DNA from: Desulfobaculum xiamenense
GTDB taxonomy: Bacteria > Desulfobacterota > Desulfovibrionia > Desulfovibrionales > Desulfovibrionaceae
NCBI RefSeq assembly: GCF_011927665.1
Contig: NZ_JAATJA010000001.1
Coordinates: forward strand, 477,019-541,018
Direction: 5' to 3'
DNA: 64,000 nt
Position 1 is the stretch's first letter; the number at the start of each line of letters is the position of its first letter. The notes under the pieces are model-generated. The model saw only the letters and a list, made by a program, of their open reading frames with translations, made no database searches and had not been told where the DNA came from. Shown piece after piece: positions 43,269 through 51,551 of this stretch. The position numbers were made by a program, and so were the translations under genes.

Positions 43269-43733
43269 TTACGCTTGTGCCTCTTCGAGGCGACGGACCA
43301 GCGCCGCCACCGCGAGGGCGTAGGATTCGATTCCGAAACCGGCTATCACGCCCACCGCATGGCGGGCGATCCAGCTATGGTGGCGGATCTCCTCCGGTCT
43401 GGCCCACACGTTGGAAATGTGGACCTCCACAAAGGGAATCCTTATCCAGGCAAGGCAGTCGGCCAGCGCGAGGCTGGTGTGCGTGTAGGCTCCGGCGTTA
43501 AAGACGATGCCGTCCACGCCGTCCTCCCGCGCCTTCTCCAGCCGGTCGATCAACTCCCCTTCGCCGTTCTTCTGGTCGAAGACGAGTTGGACGCTGCCGG
43601 ACGCGGTGCCCAGAAGCGAATCGACCAGCGCCGGGACATCATCCATGCCGCGCGAGCCGTAGATTTCCGGTTGCCGCACGCCCAGATGACCCAGGTTCGG
43701 GCCGTTGAGCACGAGTATCGTGTGTTTCGCCAT
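43269..43733 (-). CDS. aroQ: Type II 3-dehydroquinate dehydratase
   Basis: This enzyme dehydrates 3-dehydroquinate in the shikimate pathway. The 154 residues are normal for the dodecameric type II enzyme. The opening motif ILVLNGPNLGHLGVRQPEIY includes the catalytic Tyr, NAGAYTHTSLALADC carries the substrate-binding Asn, and VEVHISNVWARPEEIRHHS carries the catalytic His. Downstream blocks are GVIAGFGIESYALAV. It is 35 nt upstream of efp on the same strand, a pairing seen in many bacteria. Confidence 0.95.
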   Translation of the reverse strand: MAKHTILVLNGPNLGHLGVRQPEIYGSRGMDDVPALVDSLLGTASGSVQLVFDQKNGEGELIDRLEKAREDGVDGIVFNAGAYTHTSLALADCLAWIRIPFVEVHISNVWARPEEIRHHSWIARHAVGVIAGFGIESYALAVAALVRRLEEAQA

Positions 43734-43915
43734 GTTCGGGTATCCTTTGGAAATGACAGGGGACGGCTCCGGGTGGCATCCGTCCCAAGCGCCTATGTAT
43801 TATATGTTTCGCCGTTGGTTGGCAAATCGAAAGAATCCGTGCATACTCGCCGTCCCGGCACGACGCCCGGGCCGAAAGCCGAAACACGCAAAACGCGCCC
43901 CGCGCAGGATCCCAT

Positions 43916-44506
43916 ATGAATCCGACCCTCGAACTCGAAAAGACGATCTATCTCATGAACCAGCTGGAGGAGATGCCCGCCCCGCAGGTGGCCATGGCTG
44001 GCCGCTCCAATGTCGGCAAGTCCTCGCTCATCAACTGTCTGGCCGGGCGTAAGAGCCTCGCCAAGATCAGCGCCACCCCCGGCAAGACCAGAAGCCTCAA
44101 TTTCTACCGCGTCAAGCCGGACGAGTTTTACCTCGTGGACCTGCCGGGATACGGCTATGCCCGTTGTTCCATGTCCGAGCGCGAGAAATGGGGCAAGCTC
44201 ATCGATGCCTATCTGCGCAACAACCACTGGCTGCGTGCCGTGGCTGTGCTGTTGGATTCGCGCCTCACGCCGCAGAAGATCGACCTCGAACTCGTTTCTT
44301 ACCTTCAGGGCGCGGGCATTCCCATGATTCCCGTGCTGACCAAGATCGACAAGACCAAGCAGAAGGACTGCGCCCAGCGCCAGCGCCAGTGGCAGAACAT
44401 CCTCGGTTCCGAGAACCTGCCCCTGCTCTGCTCCGCCAAGACCGGAATGGGGCGCGACGCCCTGTGGCGCGCCATGCGCGAGGCGGCTGGAGCCACGGCC
44501 GAATAG
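43916..44506 (+). CDS. engB: Ribosome biogenesis GTP-binding protein EngB/YsxC
   Basis: A 196-residue P-loop GTPase for 50S assembly. G1 is in AMAGRSNVGKSSLINCL (near residue 30), switch region TPGKTRSLNFY, G3 DLPGYGYA, G4 LTKIDK, and a SAK-like G5 in LCSAKTGMG. The spacing of these motifs and the length are typical of the EngB family. ATG at 43916 has a weak upstream AGGA site; the upstream gap of 182 nt contains no gene. It is divergent from aroQ and bounded by a terminator. Confidence 0.95.
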   Translation: MNPTLELEKTIYLMNQLEEMPAPQVAMAGRSNVGKSSLINCLAGRKSLAKISATPGKTRSLNFYRVKPDEFYLVDLPGYGYARCSMSEREKWGKLIDAYLRNNHWLRAVAVLLDSRLTPQKIDLELVSYLQGAGIPMIPVLTKIDKTKQKDCAQRQRQWQNILGSENLPLLCSAKTGMGRDALWRAMREAAGATAE

Positions 44507-44531
44507 CCCTTCATCGCGTTTCAGAAAAGAG

Positions 44532-44568
44532 AAAGGCTGCCGGGTGGTTTCATCCGGCAGCCTTTTTT
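44532..44568. terminator. Terminator between engB and lptG
   Basis: An 11-bp stem (AAGGCTGCCGG with CCGGCAGCCTT) with a 10-nt loop followed by TTTT; it serves engB and may serve the convergent lptG. Confidence 0.85.
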
Positions 44569-44600
44569 GCGTCCATGGACTTCCGTTCGCGATGAACGGC

Positions 44601-45692
44601 TCAATGCTCCTTGCGGGTGGGCAGTGCGCACCACGCAAGCCGCGCCCCGCCAAGCAGGCAGAAGACGATGTTGCCGAGCCATGCGCCGATGGCCGGGTGC
44701 ATCAGTCCACCCTGCCCCAGCGTCTGGCCGATCATGAACACCGCGTAGTAGGCGAAGGTCAGCACCAGCGACAGGCCGATGTTGAGGTAGATGTTCTCGA
44801 AGATTGTCACCATGGCCATGGCCAGAATGCTCATGGTCAGGATGGAGAAGGCGTAGGCCCACTTGCTGTGCCACGCCGTGCGCAGACCCTCCACGTTGGA
44901 GCCGGAGACTTCCAGCCTGTCGATGACCTGCGAGAGCTGTCGCAGCGGAAGCTGGGCCGGGTCCGTGTCCGGATCGATGACCAGAAACGTCGCGATGTCC
45001 TGCGAGAGCGCAAGCTCAAGCTCCGGGCGAGTTTCCTTGCTGAAGGTCTGCGGGTCCAGAACCCGCGCCTCGTGCAGGAGCCAGTGGCCCTGGCGAACCT
45101 CCGCCCTTTGCGCGGAGTAGACGCGAACCATGGAGCCACGGTCGGGCGCAAGTTCGTAGATGGTCACGCCTTCGGCTTCGTGGCGCAAGGGATAGGCGCG
45201 TTCCATCTCCACGATGTGGTCGCCGTCCTTGAACCACAGATTCCGCAGGACCGTGTTTTCGGCGATGTTGCCGCGAACCTGCTCGGACCAGATGTGCGAG
45301 GATGTCTGCTGGCCGTATACGCCCACGAATTGCGAGAACACGAGCTGGATCACGCACCACGCAAGGGCGTAGGCGATGTAGAACGACGACAGGCGGCCGA
45401 AGGAAATGCCGCCCGCGCGCAGGGCCAGCAGCTCGCGGTGGCGGGCCATAAGGCACAGCTGGGCCACCACGGACAGCAGGAACACCGCCGGAAGAATCTG
45501 CGAGATGATGAGCGGCAGCTTCACCGTGAAGTACAGGGCCACGGTGGAAAAGCCCAACCCCGCTTCAATGAAGTCGTCGAGGCGGTCGAAGATGTCCGTC
45601 ATCAGGTACAGCCCGGCGCCGACGCCGAGGCAGGTCATTAGGTAGAACAGATTCTGGCGCAGGAGGTAGGTGTGGAGGGTTCTAGCGAACAT
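44601..45692 (-). CDS. lptG: LPS export permease LptG
   Basis: A 363-residue inner-membrane subunit of the LptB2FG ABC exporter that extracts LPS. It has three TM helices at each end (residues ~12-30, 60-82, 97-120 and ~275-295, 305-325, 335-355) around a periplasmic jellyroll domain. The coupling-helix motif LMARHRELLALRAGGIS is diagnostic of the LptF/LptG family. Its start lies inside the 3' end of lptF (11-nt overlap), so translation is coupled. The C-terminal position after lptF supports LptG. Confidence 0.9.
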   Translation of the reverse strand: MFARTLHTYLLRQNLFYLMTCLGVGAGLYLMTDIFDRLDDFIEAGLGFSTVALYFTVKLPLIISQILPAVFLLSVVAQLCLMARHRELLALRAGGISFGRLSSFYIAYALAWCVIQLVFSQFVGVYGQQTSSHIWSEQVRGNIAENTVLRNLWFKDGDHIVEMERAYPLRHEAEGVTIYELAPDRGSMVRVYSAQRAEVRQGHWLLHEARVLDPQTFSKETRPELELALSQDIATFLVIDPDTDPAQLPLRQLSQVIDRLEVSGSNVEGLRTAWHSKWAYAFSILTMSILAMAMVTIFENIYLNIGLSLVLTFAYYAVFMIGQTLGQGGLMHPAIGAWLGNIVFCLLGGARLAWCALPTRKEH

Positions 45693-46833
45693 CCGCAGTC
45701 CTCCTGCCGAAGAGCTTGATGTGGCGCAGGCGCTCGATCACCGTGAACGAGCGCTCCCGCGCGGCCTGCCGCAGGCCGTACAGCCCGGTCAACAGGAAGA
45801 CGCCATTGGGCAGCCACAGCCCCAGCGCGGGCGGCATGGCTCCGGTTTCGCCGAGGGACAGGCCGAGGGACAACAGCGTGTAGTAGAAGAGGAAAAAGCC
45901 AAGCGCGAGCAGAAGGCCCCAGTGCCGATGCAGACCGCTGAACATGGACGCCAGCGGCACGGCGAAAAGGCTCAATACGAGGCAGGCCAGCGGCAGCACG
46001 AGGCGCTTGTGGATTTCCACCTGCACCTTGCGCGCGGAGTTGTCGTTCAGGCCCTCGCGCTCGTTGCGTTCGGCGATCTGGTTCAACTGGCTCCACGACA
46101 TTTCCTTGGGACGCATCTCGCCGATTTTGTAGCCGCTGAGCATCTTCGAGAGGTCCATCTTCACCTGATAGGTGCCGAAGCCTATGACGCTCATGCCCTT
46201 GGGTTCCTCGCGGTAGATGCGGCCATTGCGGAGCTGGAAGACGATTTCGCCCCGCTCGGTGTCCGTGCGTACCCTGCCCTCCGGGGCGAGGATGGTCGCT
46301 GCGGAGTCTCCGCGCGTGGCGTCCTTGACGAACACGGTGCGCAGTTCTCCGCTGGCGCCGTCCGCTTGCTGGGCATAGAGTGTGATGCCGGGAAACTCGC
46401 GATTGAACACGCCGGGTTGCAGGACGAGCTGCGTCTTGGAGCGGGCGAGTTCGAGCATGGTGGAACGGAAATTCTCCATGCCCCACGCCAGCCCGTGGAA
46501 GGAAATCCACCAAGCGGCCAGGGTGCACAGCGTGCCCAGCAGTATCGGTGCGGGCAAAAGCTGGTACAGGCTTACGCCCGAGGCGCGAAGGGCCGTGGTC
46601 TCAAGGTCCGTGTTCATGCGCAGAAGCGTCAGAAACACGGAGAGCATGCACGCGATGGGGATGAGCAGAAGCAGGAAGAACGGGCTCAAATACAGGAGCA
46701 TGCGCCCCACGTCCAAGAGACCGAGGTTCTGGTTCAGAAGCAGTTCGCGCAGTTGCAGAAGCCGCCCGATGAGCAGAAGCGTCAAAAGCGACCCCGCGCA
46801 CAGCGCAAACAGGGTCGCCAATTCCTTGAACAT
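45682..46833 (-). CDS. lptF: LPS export permease LptF
   Basis: The 383-residue partner of LptG in the LPS exporter. It has three N-terminal TM helices, a coupling helix (LLRMNTDLETTALRASGVSL), a periplasmic domain of ~170 residues, and three C-terminal TM helices (PLACLVLSLFAVPLASMFS onwards). It overlaps lptG by 11 nt. A 66-codon small gene lies downstream-upstream at 46865 on the same strand, 31 nt before it. LptB, LptA and LptC are not in the window. Confidence 0.9.
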   Translation of the reverse strand: MFKELATLFALCAGSLLTLLLIGRLLQLRELLLNQNLGLLDVGRMLLYLSPFFLLLLIPIACMLSVFLTLLRMNTDLETTALRASGVSLYQLLPAPILLGTLCTLAAWWISFHGLAWGMENFRSTMLELARSKTQLVLQPGVFNREFPGITLYAQQADGASGELRTVFVKDATRGDSAATILAPEGRVRTDTERGEIVFQLRNGRIYREEPKGMSVIGFGTYQVKMDLSKMLSGYKIGEMRPKEMSWSQLNQIAERNEREGLNDNSARKVQVEIHKRLVLPLACLVLSLFAVPLASMFSGLHRHWGLLLALGFFLFYYTLLSLGLSLGETGAMPPALGLWLPNGVFLLTGLYGLRQAARERSFTVIERLRHIKLFGRRTADVR

Positions 46834-46864
46834 CTGCCTATGCAGCAGTGAAGGGGAAAGCGGA

Positions 46865-47065
46865 TTACTCAGGGGACTCGTCCTGTTTCTTTAAGTTCTT
46901 CTTGAAGAAATCGTCCAGATAGATGGTTTCCTTCGGGCCGAGATTGAAGCGCATGGCGGCTTCCTGAATGAGCGCGTCGAGGTTGGACGTGCCGTCCGTC
47001 CGCTGTTCGTCGATCCAGCGGACCGCACGGCGAAACAGTTCGTTGTCGGGCATGATCGTCGTCAT
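46865..47065 (-). CDS. Small conserved-looking protein of unknown function
   Basis: A 66-residue soluble protein starting MTTIMPDNELFRRAVRWIDE and ending in a basic/acidic tail (FFKKNLKKQDESPE). A perfect AAAAGGAG site precedes ATG 47065, and the frame has strong coding bias. It is 31 nt upstream of lptF and probably shares its transcript. I recognise no domain. A longer open frame to 47317 is not supported upstream of this start. Confidence 0.7.
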   Translation of the reverse strand: MTTIMPDNELFRRAVRWIDEQRTDGTSNLDALIQEAAMRFNLGPKETIYLDDFFKKNLKKQDESPE

Positions 47066-47218
47066 GGTTTCTCCTTTTGCGCGGCGGGGTTCCAGCCGTC
47101 GGGCTGCCTTGGCTCTACACCATCGGGAGCGGGCTTGCAACTTGCTGCGGCTTGAGCTAGGCCGCTTGTGTCCGAACCGGACGGCATTTCGTATACATAC
47201 ACAAATGAGGAGTACTGC

Positions 47219-48025
47219 GTGGATTCCATTCTTCAGGCCGCTATTCTCGGCGTCGTCGAAGGATTGACCGAATTCCTGCCCGTGTCGTCCACGGGGCATC
47301 TGATCCTTGTCGGGCATCTGCTGGGCTTTACCGGCGAAAAGGCCGCGACGTTCGAGGTCGTCATCCAGCTTGGCGCCATTCTCGCCGTGGTTGTGCTCTA
47401 CTGGGAGCGCTTCTGGGGGCTTCTGCGCCCTGCGCCGGGGATGCGCTTCTCTGGCGTGCGCGGGCTGTGGCTGCTGTTTCTGACCTCGCTACCCGCCGGG
47501 CTGGCCGGGCTGGCAGCGCATGACGCCATCAAGCAATACCTCTTCGGGCCGTATACCGTGGCGCTGGCTTTGGGTGTCGGCGCGCTGGCCATCCTGTGGG
47601 TGGAGCGTCGGCGTAGGACGCCGACCACGCAGACTCTCGACGACATCACTCCCCTGCTCGCCCTCGGCGTGGGCGCGTTCCAGTGTCTGGCGCTGTGGCC
47701 GGGCTTTTCGCGTTCCGCGGCTACGATCATGGGTGGCATGATCCTTGGTGCTGGGCGCACTGTCGCCGCAGAATATTCCTTTATCGCGGCGGTGCCCATC
47801 ATGTTCGCGGCCACGGGCTATGACATGCTTAAGAGTATGCACCTGTTCACGGCGGCGGACCTGCCCTTTCTCGCCACGGGCTTCGTGGTGAGCTTTCTGT
47901 CCGCGTGGCTGGCTGTAAAGGTGTTCATCCGGCTTCTGGGGCAGGTGACGCTGCGCCCCTTCGCATGGTACCGTCTCGTTCTGGCTCCGATTGTCCTTAT
48001 CTTCTGGCAGATGGGGCTTTTTTGA
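47219..48025 (+). CDS. uppP: Undecaprenyl-diphosphatase UppP (BacA)
   Basis: A 268-residue inner-membrane phosphatase recycling undecaprenyl pyrophosphate for peptidoglycan and LPS synthesis. The family motifs EGLTEFLPVSSTGHL (residues ~14-28) and PGFSRSAATIMGGM (~160) are both present, with eight or so hydrophobic segments. The start is GTG 47219 with GAGGAG 7 nt upstream. It is divergent from the small gene before lptF. A tRNA-Met gene follows. Confidence 0.95.
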   Translation: MDSILQAAILGVVEGLTEFLPVSSTGHLILVGHLLGFTGEKAATFEVVIQLGAILAVVVLYWERFWGLLRPAPGMRFSGVRGLWLLFLTSLPAGLAGLAAHDAIKQYLFGPYTVALALGVGALAILWVERRRRTPTTQTLDDITPLLALGVGAFQCLALWPGFSRSAATIMGGMILGAGRTVAAEYSFIAAVPIMFAATGYDMLKSMHLFTAADLPFLATGFVVSFLSAWLAVKVFIRLLGQVTLRPFAWYRLVLAPIVLIFWQMGLF

Positions 48026-48121
48026 GAAAAGTCCTAATTTCCGCTTGCAATCGGGTTTGAAAATTCTTATATGCCTTTTCGCCGACGGGGTGAGCGTTTC
48101 CCGCTCTTCCCGACGCATCAT

Positions 48122-48198
48122 GGCGAGGTAGCTCAGTTGGTCAGAGCATGCGGCTCATATCCGCAGTGTCGGAGGTTCAAGTCCTCTCCTCGCTACCA
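48122..48198 (+). tRNA. tRNA-Met (CAT), copy 1
   Basis: A 77-nt tRNA with encoded CCA. The anticodon stem TGCGG/CCGCA encloses CTCATAT, anticodon CAT. The acceptor stem GGCGAGG/CCTCGCT and the D- and T-arms look like elongator Met. tRNA-Ile2 with a modified C34 cannot be strictly excluded, but the T-arm and acceptor favour Met. It is identical to 51197-51273. Confidence 0.93.
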
Positions 48199-48207
48199 AG
48201 AGTATAT

Positions 48208-48238
48208 AGCCCTTCCGCGAAAGCGGGAGGGCTTTTTC
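48208..48238 (+). terminator. Terminator after tRNA-Met copy 1
   Basis: AGCCCTTCCGC pairs with GCGGGAGGGCT around a GAAA loop (one G-T pair), followed by TTTT. A very similar hairpin follows the other tRNA-Met copy. Confidence 0.85.
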
Positions 48239-48553
48239 GTTTGGAAAAGGAAGTTGGGCCTCTGGTCCCCTTTTCAAAGGCAATATTCATGTGCTGTGAA
48301 TGTTGCCGCAGTGTTGGATGATTCTCCACCCTGCCCTTGCAATCAACGAAAAGCCCGCCGAGCAGTATGTTTTCTCCCCCATAATTCCTCATGAAAAGGT
48401 ATGGGAATGACAAAATTTCTCCTTGTTTTGGTGAACGGAGCTGGACGTTCTCTTGTTTTATGTTGCCTCGGCGAAGGAAACGAAATAACGTCGCCGCGAA
48501 TATAGCATCGCTAATTTTCACATCGAAACTCAAAATCGATACGAGGCATCATC
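48239..48553. other. AT-richer gap before the SPFH gene
   Basis: No gene is seen in these 315 nt. The composition is clearly AT-richer than the flanking core genes, which fits acquired DNA downstream of a tRNA gene. It probably holds the promoter of the SPFH gene; no clear promoter boxes could be assigned. Confidence 0.45.
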
Positions 48554-49435
48554 ATGGTCGGCGTCCTAATTGTTCTAGTTATTGCACTACTGCCTATAAT
48601 CTCCGGCTGCTTTATCATCACCAAACAACAGAAGGTCCAGATACTCGAAACCTTCGGCAAATACTCCGGCTTCCGAACCGCCGGCCTGTCGATGAAGTTG
48701 CCTTGGCCCATCCAAATCGCCGTGGCGACCGTAGATCTTCGCATTCAGGAAATTGCGGAAACCGTGGAGATAAAGTCCAAGGATAACGCCTTTCTGTGCG
48801 TCCCGGTCAAAGTGCAGGTCAAGGTCATCCCGGAAAAAGTGAAGGATGCCTATTACGCTTTGGACAATCCGTGGAGTCAGATTCTTTCCTATGTCGTTAA
48901 CCAAGTCCGTGCCAAGGCCAGCTCAATGACCATGGACGAAATTTTTTCGGGCAAGTCAGACTTTGAAGCCGTGGTAGAGACTGAACTCAAGTCCACATTT
49001 GAAGAGTACGGTTTCGCCGTAGTCAACGTCCTCGTGGACGATCCGCAGCCAAGCGACCAGCTCAAGGAGGCTTTTGAGAAGGTGTTGGCCGCCCAGCGCG
49101 ACAAGGATGCTGCAGTTCTGGAAAAGGAAGCCGTGCGGGAACGCCTTGTGGGCCGGGCGGAAGCGGAAGCGGAAAGCTTGCGGCTCAAAGCCAAGGGCTA
49201 TGCGGATCAGCGCAATACCATGGCCGAAGGCAACAGCAAAGCCATTGCCGTCTTTTGCGAGGGCCTGAACATTGATCATGCCTTGGCCCTCAAATTCTTT
49301 GAAGGCTGGGATATGCGTGATGCCGTCCGAGAGGCTGCCCAGGGTGAGGGAAATACCGTCCTTATCCCTGTGGAGATGGGCGGTATGGGCCGTATGGCCG
49401 CCGACCTTGAGGCGTTGAAGGGCATCGGGAAGTGA
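48554..49435 (+). CDS. SPFH/band 7 (stomatin-like) protein
   Basis: A 293-residue SPFH-domain protein. A hydrophobic N-terminus (VGVLIVLVIALLPIISGCF) is followed by the SPFH domain (residues ~25-200: VQILETFGKYSGFRTAG, PVKVQVKVIPEKV, GFAVVNVLVDDPQPSD) and a charged Ala/Glu-rich helical part (AVRERLVGRAEAEAESLRLK). The N-terminus ends ISGC, a lipobox-like match, unlike the usual SPFH membrane hairpin. SPFH proteins form membrane microdomain scaffolds; the specific partner is unknown here. GAGG lies 7 nt before ATG 48554. It sits alone downstream of a tRNA-Met, suggesting acquisition. Confidence 0.85.
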   Translation: MVGVLIVLVIALLPIISGCFIITKQQKVQILETFGKYSGFRTAGLSMKLPWPIQIAVATVDLRIQEIAETVEIKSKDNAFLCVPVKVQVKVIPEKVKDAYYALDNPWSQILSYVVNQVRAKASSMTMDEIFSGKSDFEAVVETELKSTFEEYGFAVVNVLVDDPQPSDQLKEAFEKVLAAQRDKDAAVLEKEAVRERLVGRAEAEAESLRLKAKGYADQRNTMAEGNSKAIAVFCEGLNIDHALALKFFEGWDMRDAVREAAQGEGNTVLIPVEMGGMGRMAADLEALKGIGK

Positions 49436-49545
49436 CCAAAGTATATGAATTTTGAAGCGGTGATGACTACTGGTGCGAGTCTACAGCGTTAGTGGCCCTA
49501 TCGTCTTTTTGGCGGGGACGATGGACGCCGAGTCGGATTCCGACA

Positions 49546-49590
49546 GATAAAGAAAAGCCCCCAGCAACACGCTGGGGGCTTTTCTTTATC
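49546..49590. terminator. Long perfect-stem bidirectional terminator
   Basis: A 20-bp perfect stem (49546-49565 with 49571-49590) around AACAC, with A- and T-rich flanks on the two strands. It ends the SPFH transcript and the convergent TSCPD gene. Confidence 0.9.
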
Positions 49591-49655
49591 GAGCTTCAAA
49601 CACGCCTTGCCGCAAGGGGGGCTTCCCACTCGGACGAGGCGGCGCGTTCGACGGG

Positions 49656-49958
49656 CTAGGCGTCGTTCCTGTACGGCTCGAGGGCCTTGGAGAGCTGATC
49701 GGGGCAGGAGGTGGCCTTGTTGCCGCAGCGGATGCCGGAGAGCTTATCCATCACGTCCGCCACACGCATGCCTTCCACGAGTTTGCCGATGCCTTCGAGG
49801 TTGCCGGGGCAACCGCCGGTGAAGGTTACGTCGTGGACTTTGCCCTCTTCCACGCGGAAGGTAATCAGTTTGGAGCACACGCCCTGCGGGACGAAGGTAA
49901 TGGCGGTTTCGTCGGCGGCGGGTTGCTGCGGAGCAAGCGGAGAAAGATTGAGATTCAT
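49656..49958 (-). CDS. TSCPD-domain protein (TIGR03905-like)
   Basis: A 100-residue small protein with the motif TSCPDQLSKAL at the C-terminal end, characteristic of a family of short uncharacterised TSCPD proteins. Conserved Cys are in VPQGVCSKLI, FTGGCPGNLEG and IRCGNKATSCPD, suggesting metal or Fe-S binding. The N-terminal 20 residues are Pro/Ala-rich and non-conserved-looking. Some members are linked with ribonucleotide reductase; here the neighbour is map, with no such link visible. Function is not established. Confidence 0.75.
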   Translation of the reverse strand: MNLNLSPLAPQQPAADETAITFVPQGVCSKLITFRVEEGKVHDVTFTGGCPGNLEGIGKLVEGMRVADVMDKLSGIRCGNKATSCPDQLSKALEPYRNDA

Positions 49959-50320
49959 GATGGCTCGTCTCTTGTACTGTTTGGATAATGGTGAACGGGA
50001 AAACGCCAGCGGGACGCGCGGTTTCGCGTGGCGCGGCCCAGTCTTCTACCCGACGCTGATGTTCCTTGCAAGCGACGGACGTGGAGAATGGCCCGCCATG
50101 GTGCGATTCCCGTTGGGTCAACGGTGTTTTTGCGGTGCGAAATCCCCAGTGCCGCCATGCCTCTCGTCGCGAAATGCTGGCGCGTTGCGGACGCATTTGC
50201 GACATGACGGGACATTGGCGATAGCGGTGGGCTTTCAGGTTTGCGCCCGCTGCGGTTGACATGAGACTCTGAAGGAGTATGAGCTTGCCCTTTGCCCACG
50301 GTAAAAAAGGGAGTCTTGCC
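49959..50320. other. Divergent gap between TSCPD gene and map
   Basis: About 360 nt without a convincing gene. TTGACA at 50256-50261 and TATGAG at 50278-50283 are separated by 16 nt and could be the sigma-70 promoter of map if its start is the TTG at 50321. The remainder shows nothing recognisable. Confidence 0.35.
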
Positions 50321-51103
50321 TTGAAGCTCAAGAACAAATCCGAAATCGCGCTCATGCGCGAAGCGGGCCTTCTGCTCTGGAAGGCCCATATGATCGCCGC
50401 CGAGATGGTTGAACCCGGCGTGACGACCGAGGCCATCGACGCCGAAGTGGAAAAGTTCATCCTCGGCAACAACGCCACCCCGCTCTTCAAGGGTGTTCCC
50501 GGAAAGGTGCCCTTCCCCGCGACGTGCTGCATCTCCGTAAACGAAGAGGTCGTGCATGGCATCCCGTCCTCTCGTCAGCTGATCGCTGGAGATATTGTCA
50601 GCATCGACATCGGCCTCAAGATCAAGGGCTGGTGCGCGGATTGCGCCTGCTCCCATGGCGTAGACGGTCTCGATGACGAGAAGCGCGCCCTCCTGGACGT
50701 GACCGAGGAATGCCTGCGTATCGCCATCAAGGACATCCGCCCCGGCGAGAAGTGGAGCAAGATTGCCAAGAAGATGGCCAAACACGCCCGAAATGCCGGT
50801 TTCTCCGTCGTCGAGGAGCTGGTGGGCCACGGCATCGGCGAAAGCATGTGGGAACTGCCCCAGATTCCGAACTACTTCTCGCATAATTGCGAGGACTTCC
50901 GAATCAAGCAGGGCATGGTTCTCGCCGTGGAGCCGATGATCAACGCCGGAGTGAAGGAAGTGCAGACCCTCGACGATCACTGGACCATCGTGACCGCCGA
51001 CCGCAGGCCCTCCGCCCACTTCGAGCACACCATCGCTGTCACCGCCGCCGGTGCGCAGGTGATGACCTGCGGTCCCAACGGCGAAGGATGGGCGCTGCGC
51101 TAG
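50321..51103 (+). CDS. map: Methionine aminopeptidase, type I
   Basis: This enzyme removes the initiator Met from nascent proteins. It is a pita-bread M24 fold with the five metal ligands visible: Asp in SIDIGLKIKGW and CADCACSHGV, His in GHGIGESMW, Glu in AVEPMINAG and FEHTIAVT. Usual proteins of this family begin MIxLKxxxEIxxMR; the start TTG 50321 gives MKLKNKSEIALMREAG (260 residues) and has AAGGGAG 7 nt upstream. ATG 50279 (274 residues) has a site too close to it, and TTG 50285 with AAGGAG is a third choice. Confidence 0.93.
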   Translation: MKLKNKSEIALMREAGLLLWKAHMIAAEMVEPGVTTEAIDAEVEKFILGNNATPLFKGVPGKVPFPATCCISVNEEVVHGIPSSRQLIAGDIVSIDIGLKIKGWCADCACSHGVDGLDDEKRALLDVTEECLRIAIKDIRPGEKWSKIAKKMAKHARNAGFSVVEELVGHGIGESMWELPQIPNYFSHNCEDFRIKQGMVLAVEPMINAGVKEVQTLDDHWTIVTADRRPSAHFEHTIAVTAAGAQVMTCGPNGEGWALR

Positions 51104-51196
51104 ACCCTTTTGGGGGCTTTTTGGAAAAAAGTCCTTGCAATTTCCGACGGAACGGGTAGATACCGCCTCCGCAGACGACGAAAGTTGTCAACACAT

Positions 51197-51273
51197 GGCG
51201 AGGTAGCTCAGTTGGTCAGAGCATGCGGCTCATATCCGCAGTGTCGGAGGTTCAAGTCCTCTCCTCGCTACCA
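51197..51273 (+). tRNA. tRNA-Met (CAT), copy 2
   Basis: Identical over 77 nt to the copy at 48122-48198, including encoded CCA and the CTCATAT anticodon loop. The flanks differ, apart from the base immediately 5' and the following hairpin. Confidence 0.93.
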
Positions 51274-51282
51274 CGAATGCAT

Positions 51283-51315
51283 AGCCCTCCTGCGAAAGCG
51301 GGAGGGCTTTCTTTT
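51283..51315 (+). terminator. Terminator after tRNA-Met copy 2
   Basis: AGCCCTCCTGC pairs with GCGGGAGGGCT around GAAA (one G-T pair), followed by TTCTTTTT. It resembles the hairpin after copy 1. Confidence 0.82.
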
Positions 51316-51551
51316 TCTCGACGTGCTCCCCGCTCCTCGCGCGTACACGCTTCTGCCATGGCTTTTCGGCGCGGCGCCTTTCGTCCTGTCCTCGCGCTTT
51401 TCTCGTGGAATGGTTTCCCACGGCCCCCGCAGTATGCTATTTTGAATATCGTGGACTATTCCGCCCACGGCTGCACCATGCGGCTGGGCGGGATGGTCGA
51501 GGCGCGTTGGCGGGTATCGGGGGAACGGAACGGCCAGCCCGGGGGATCGCC

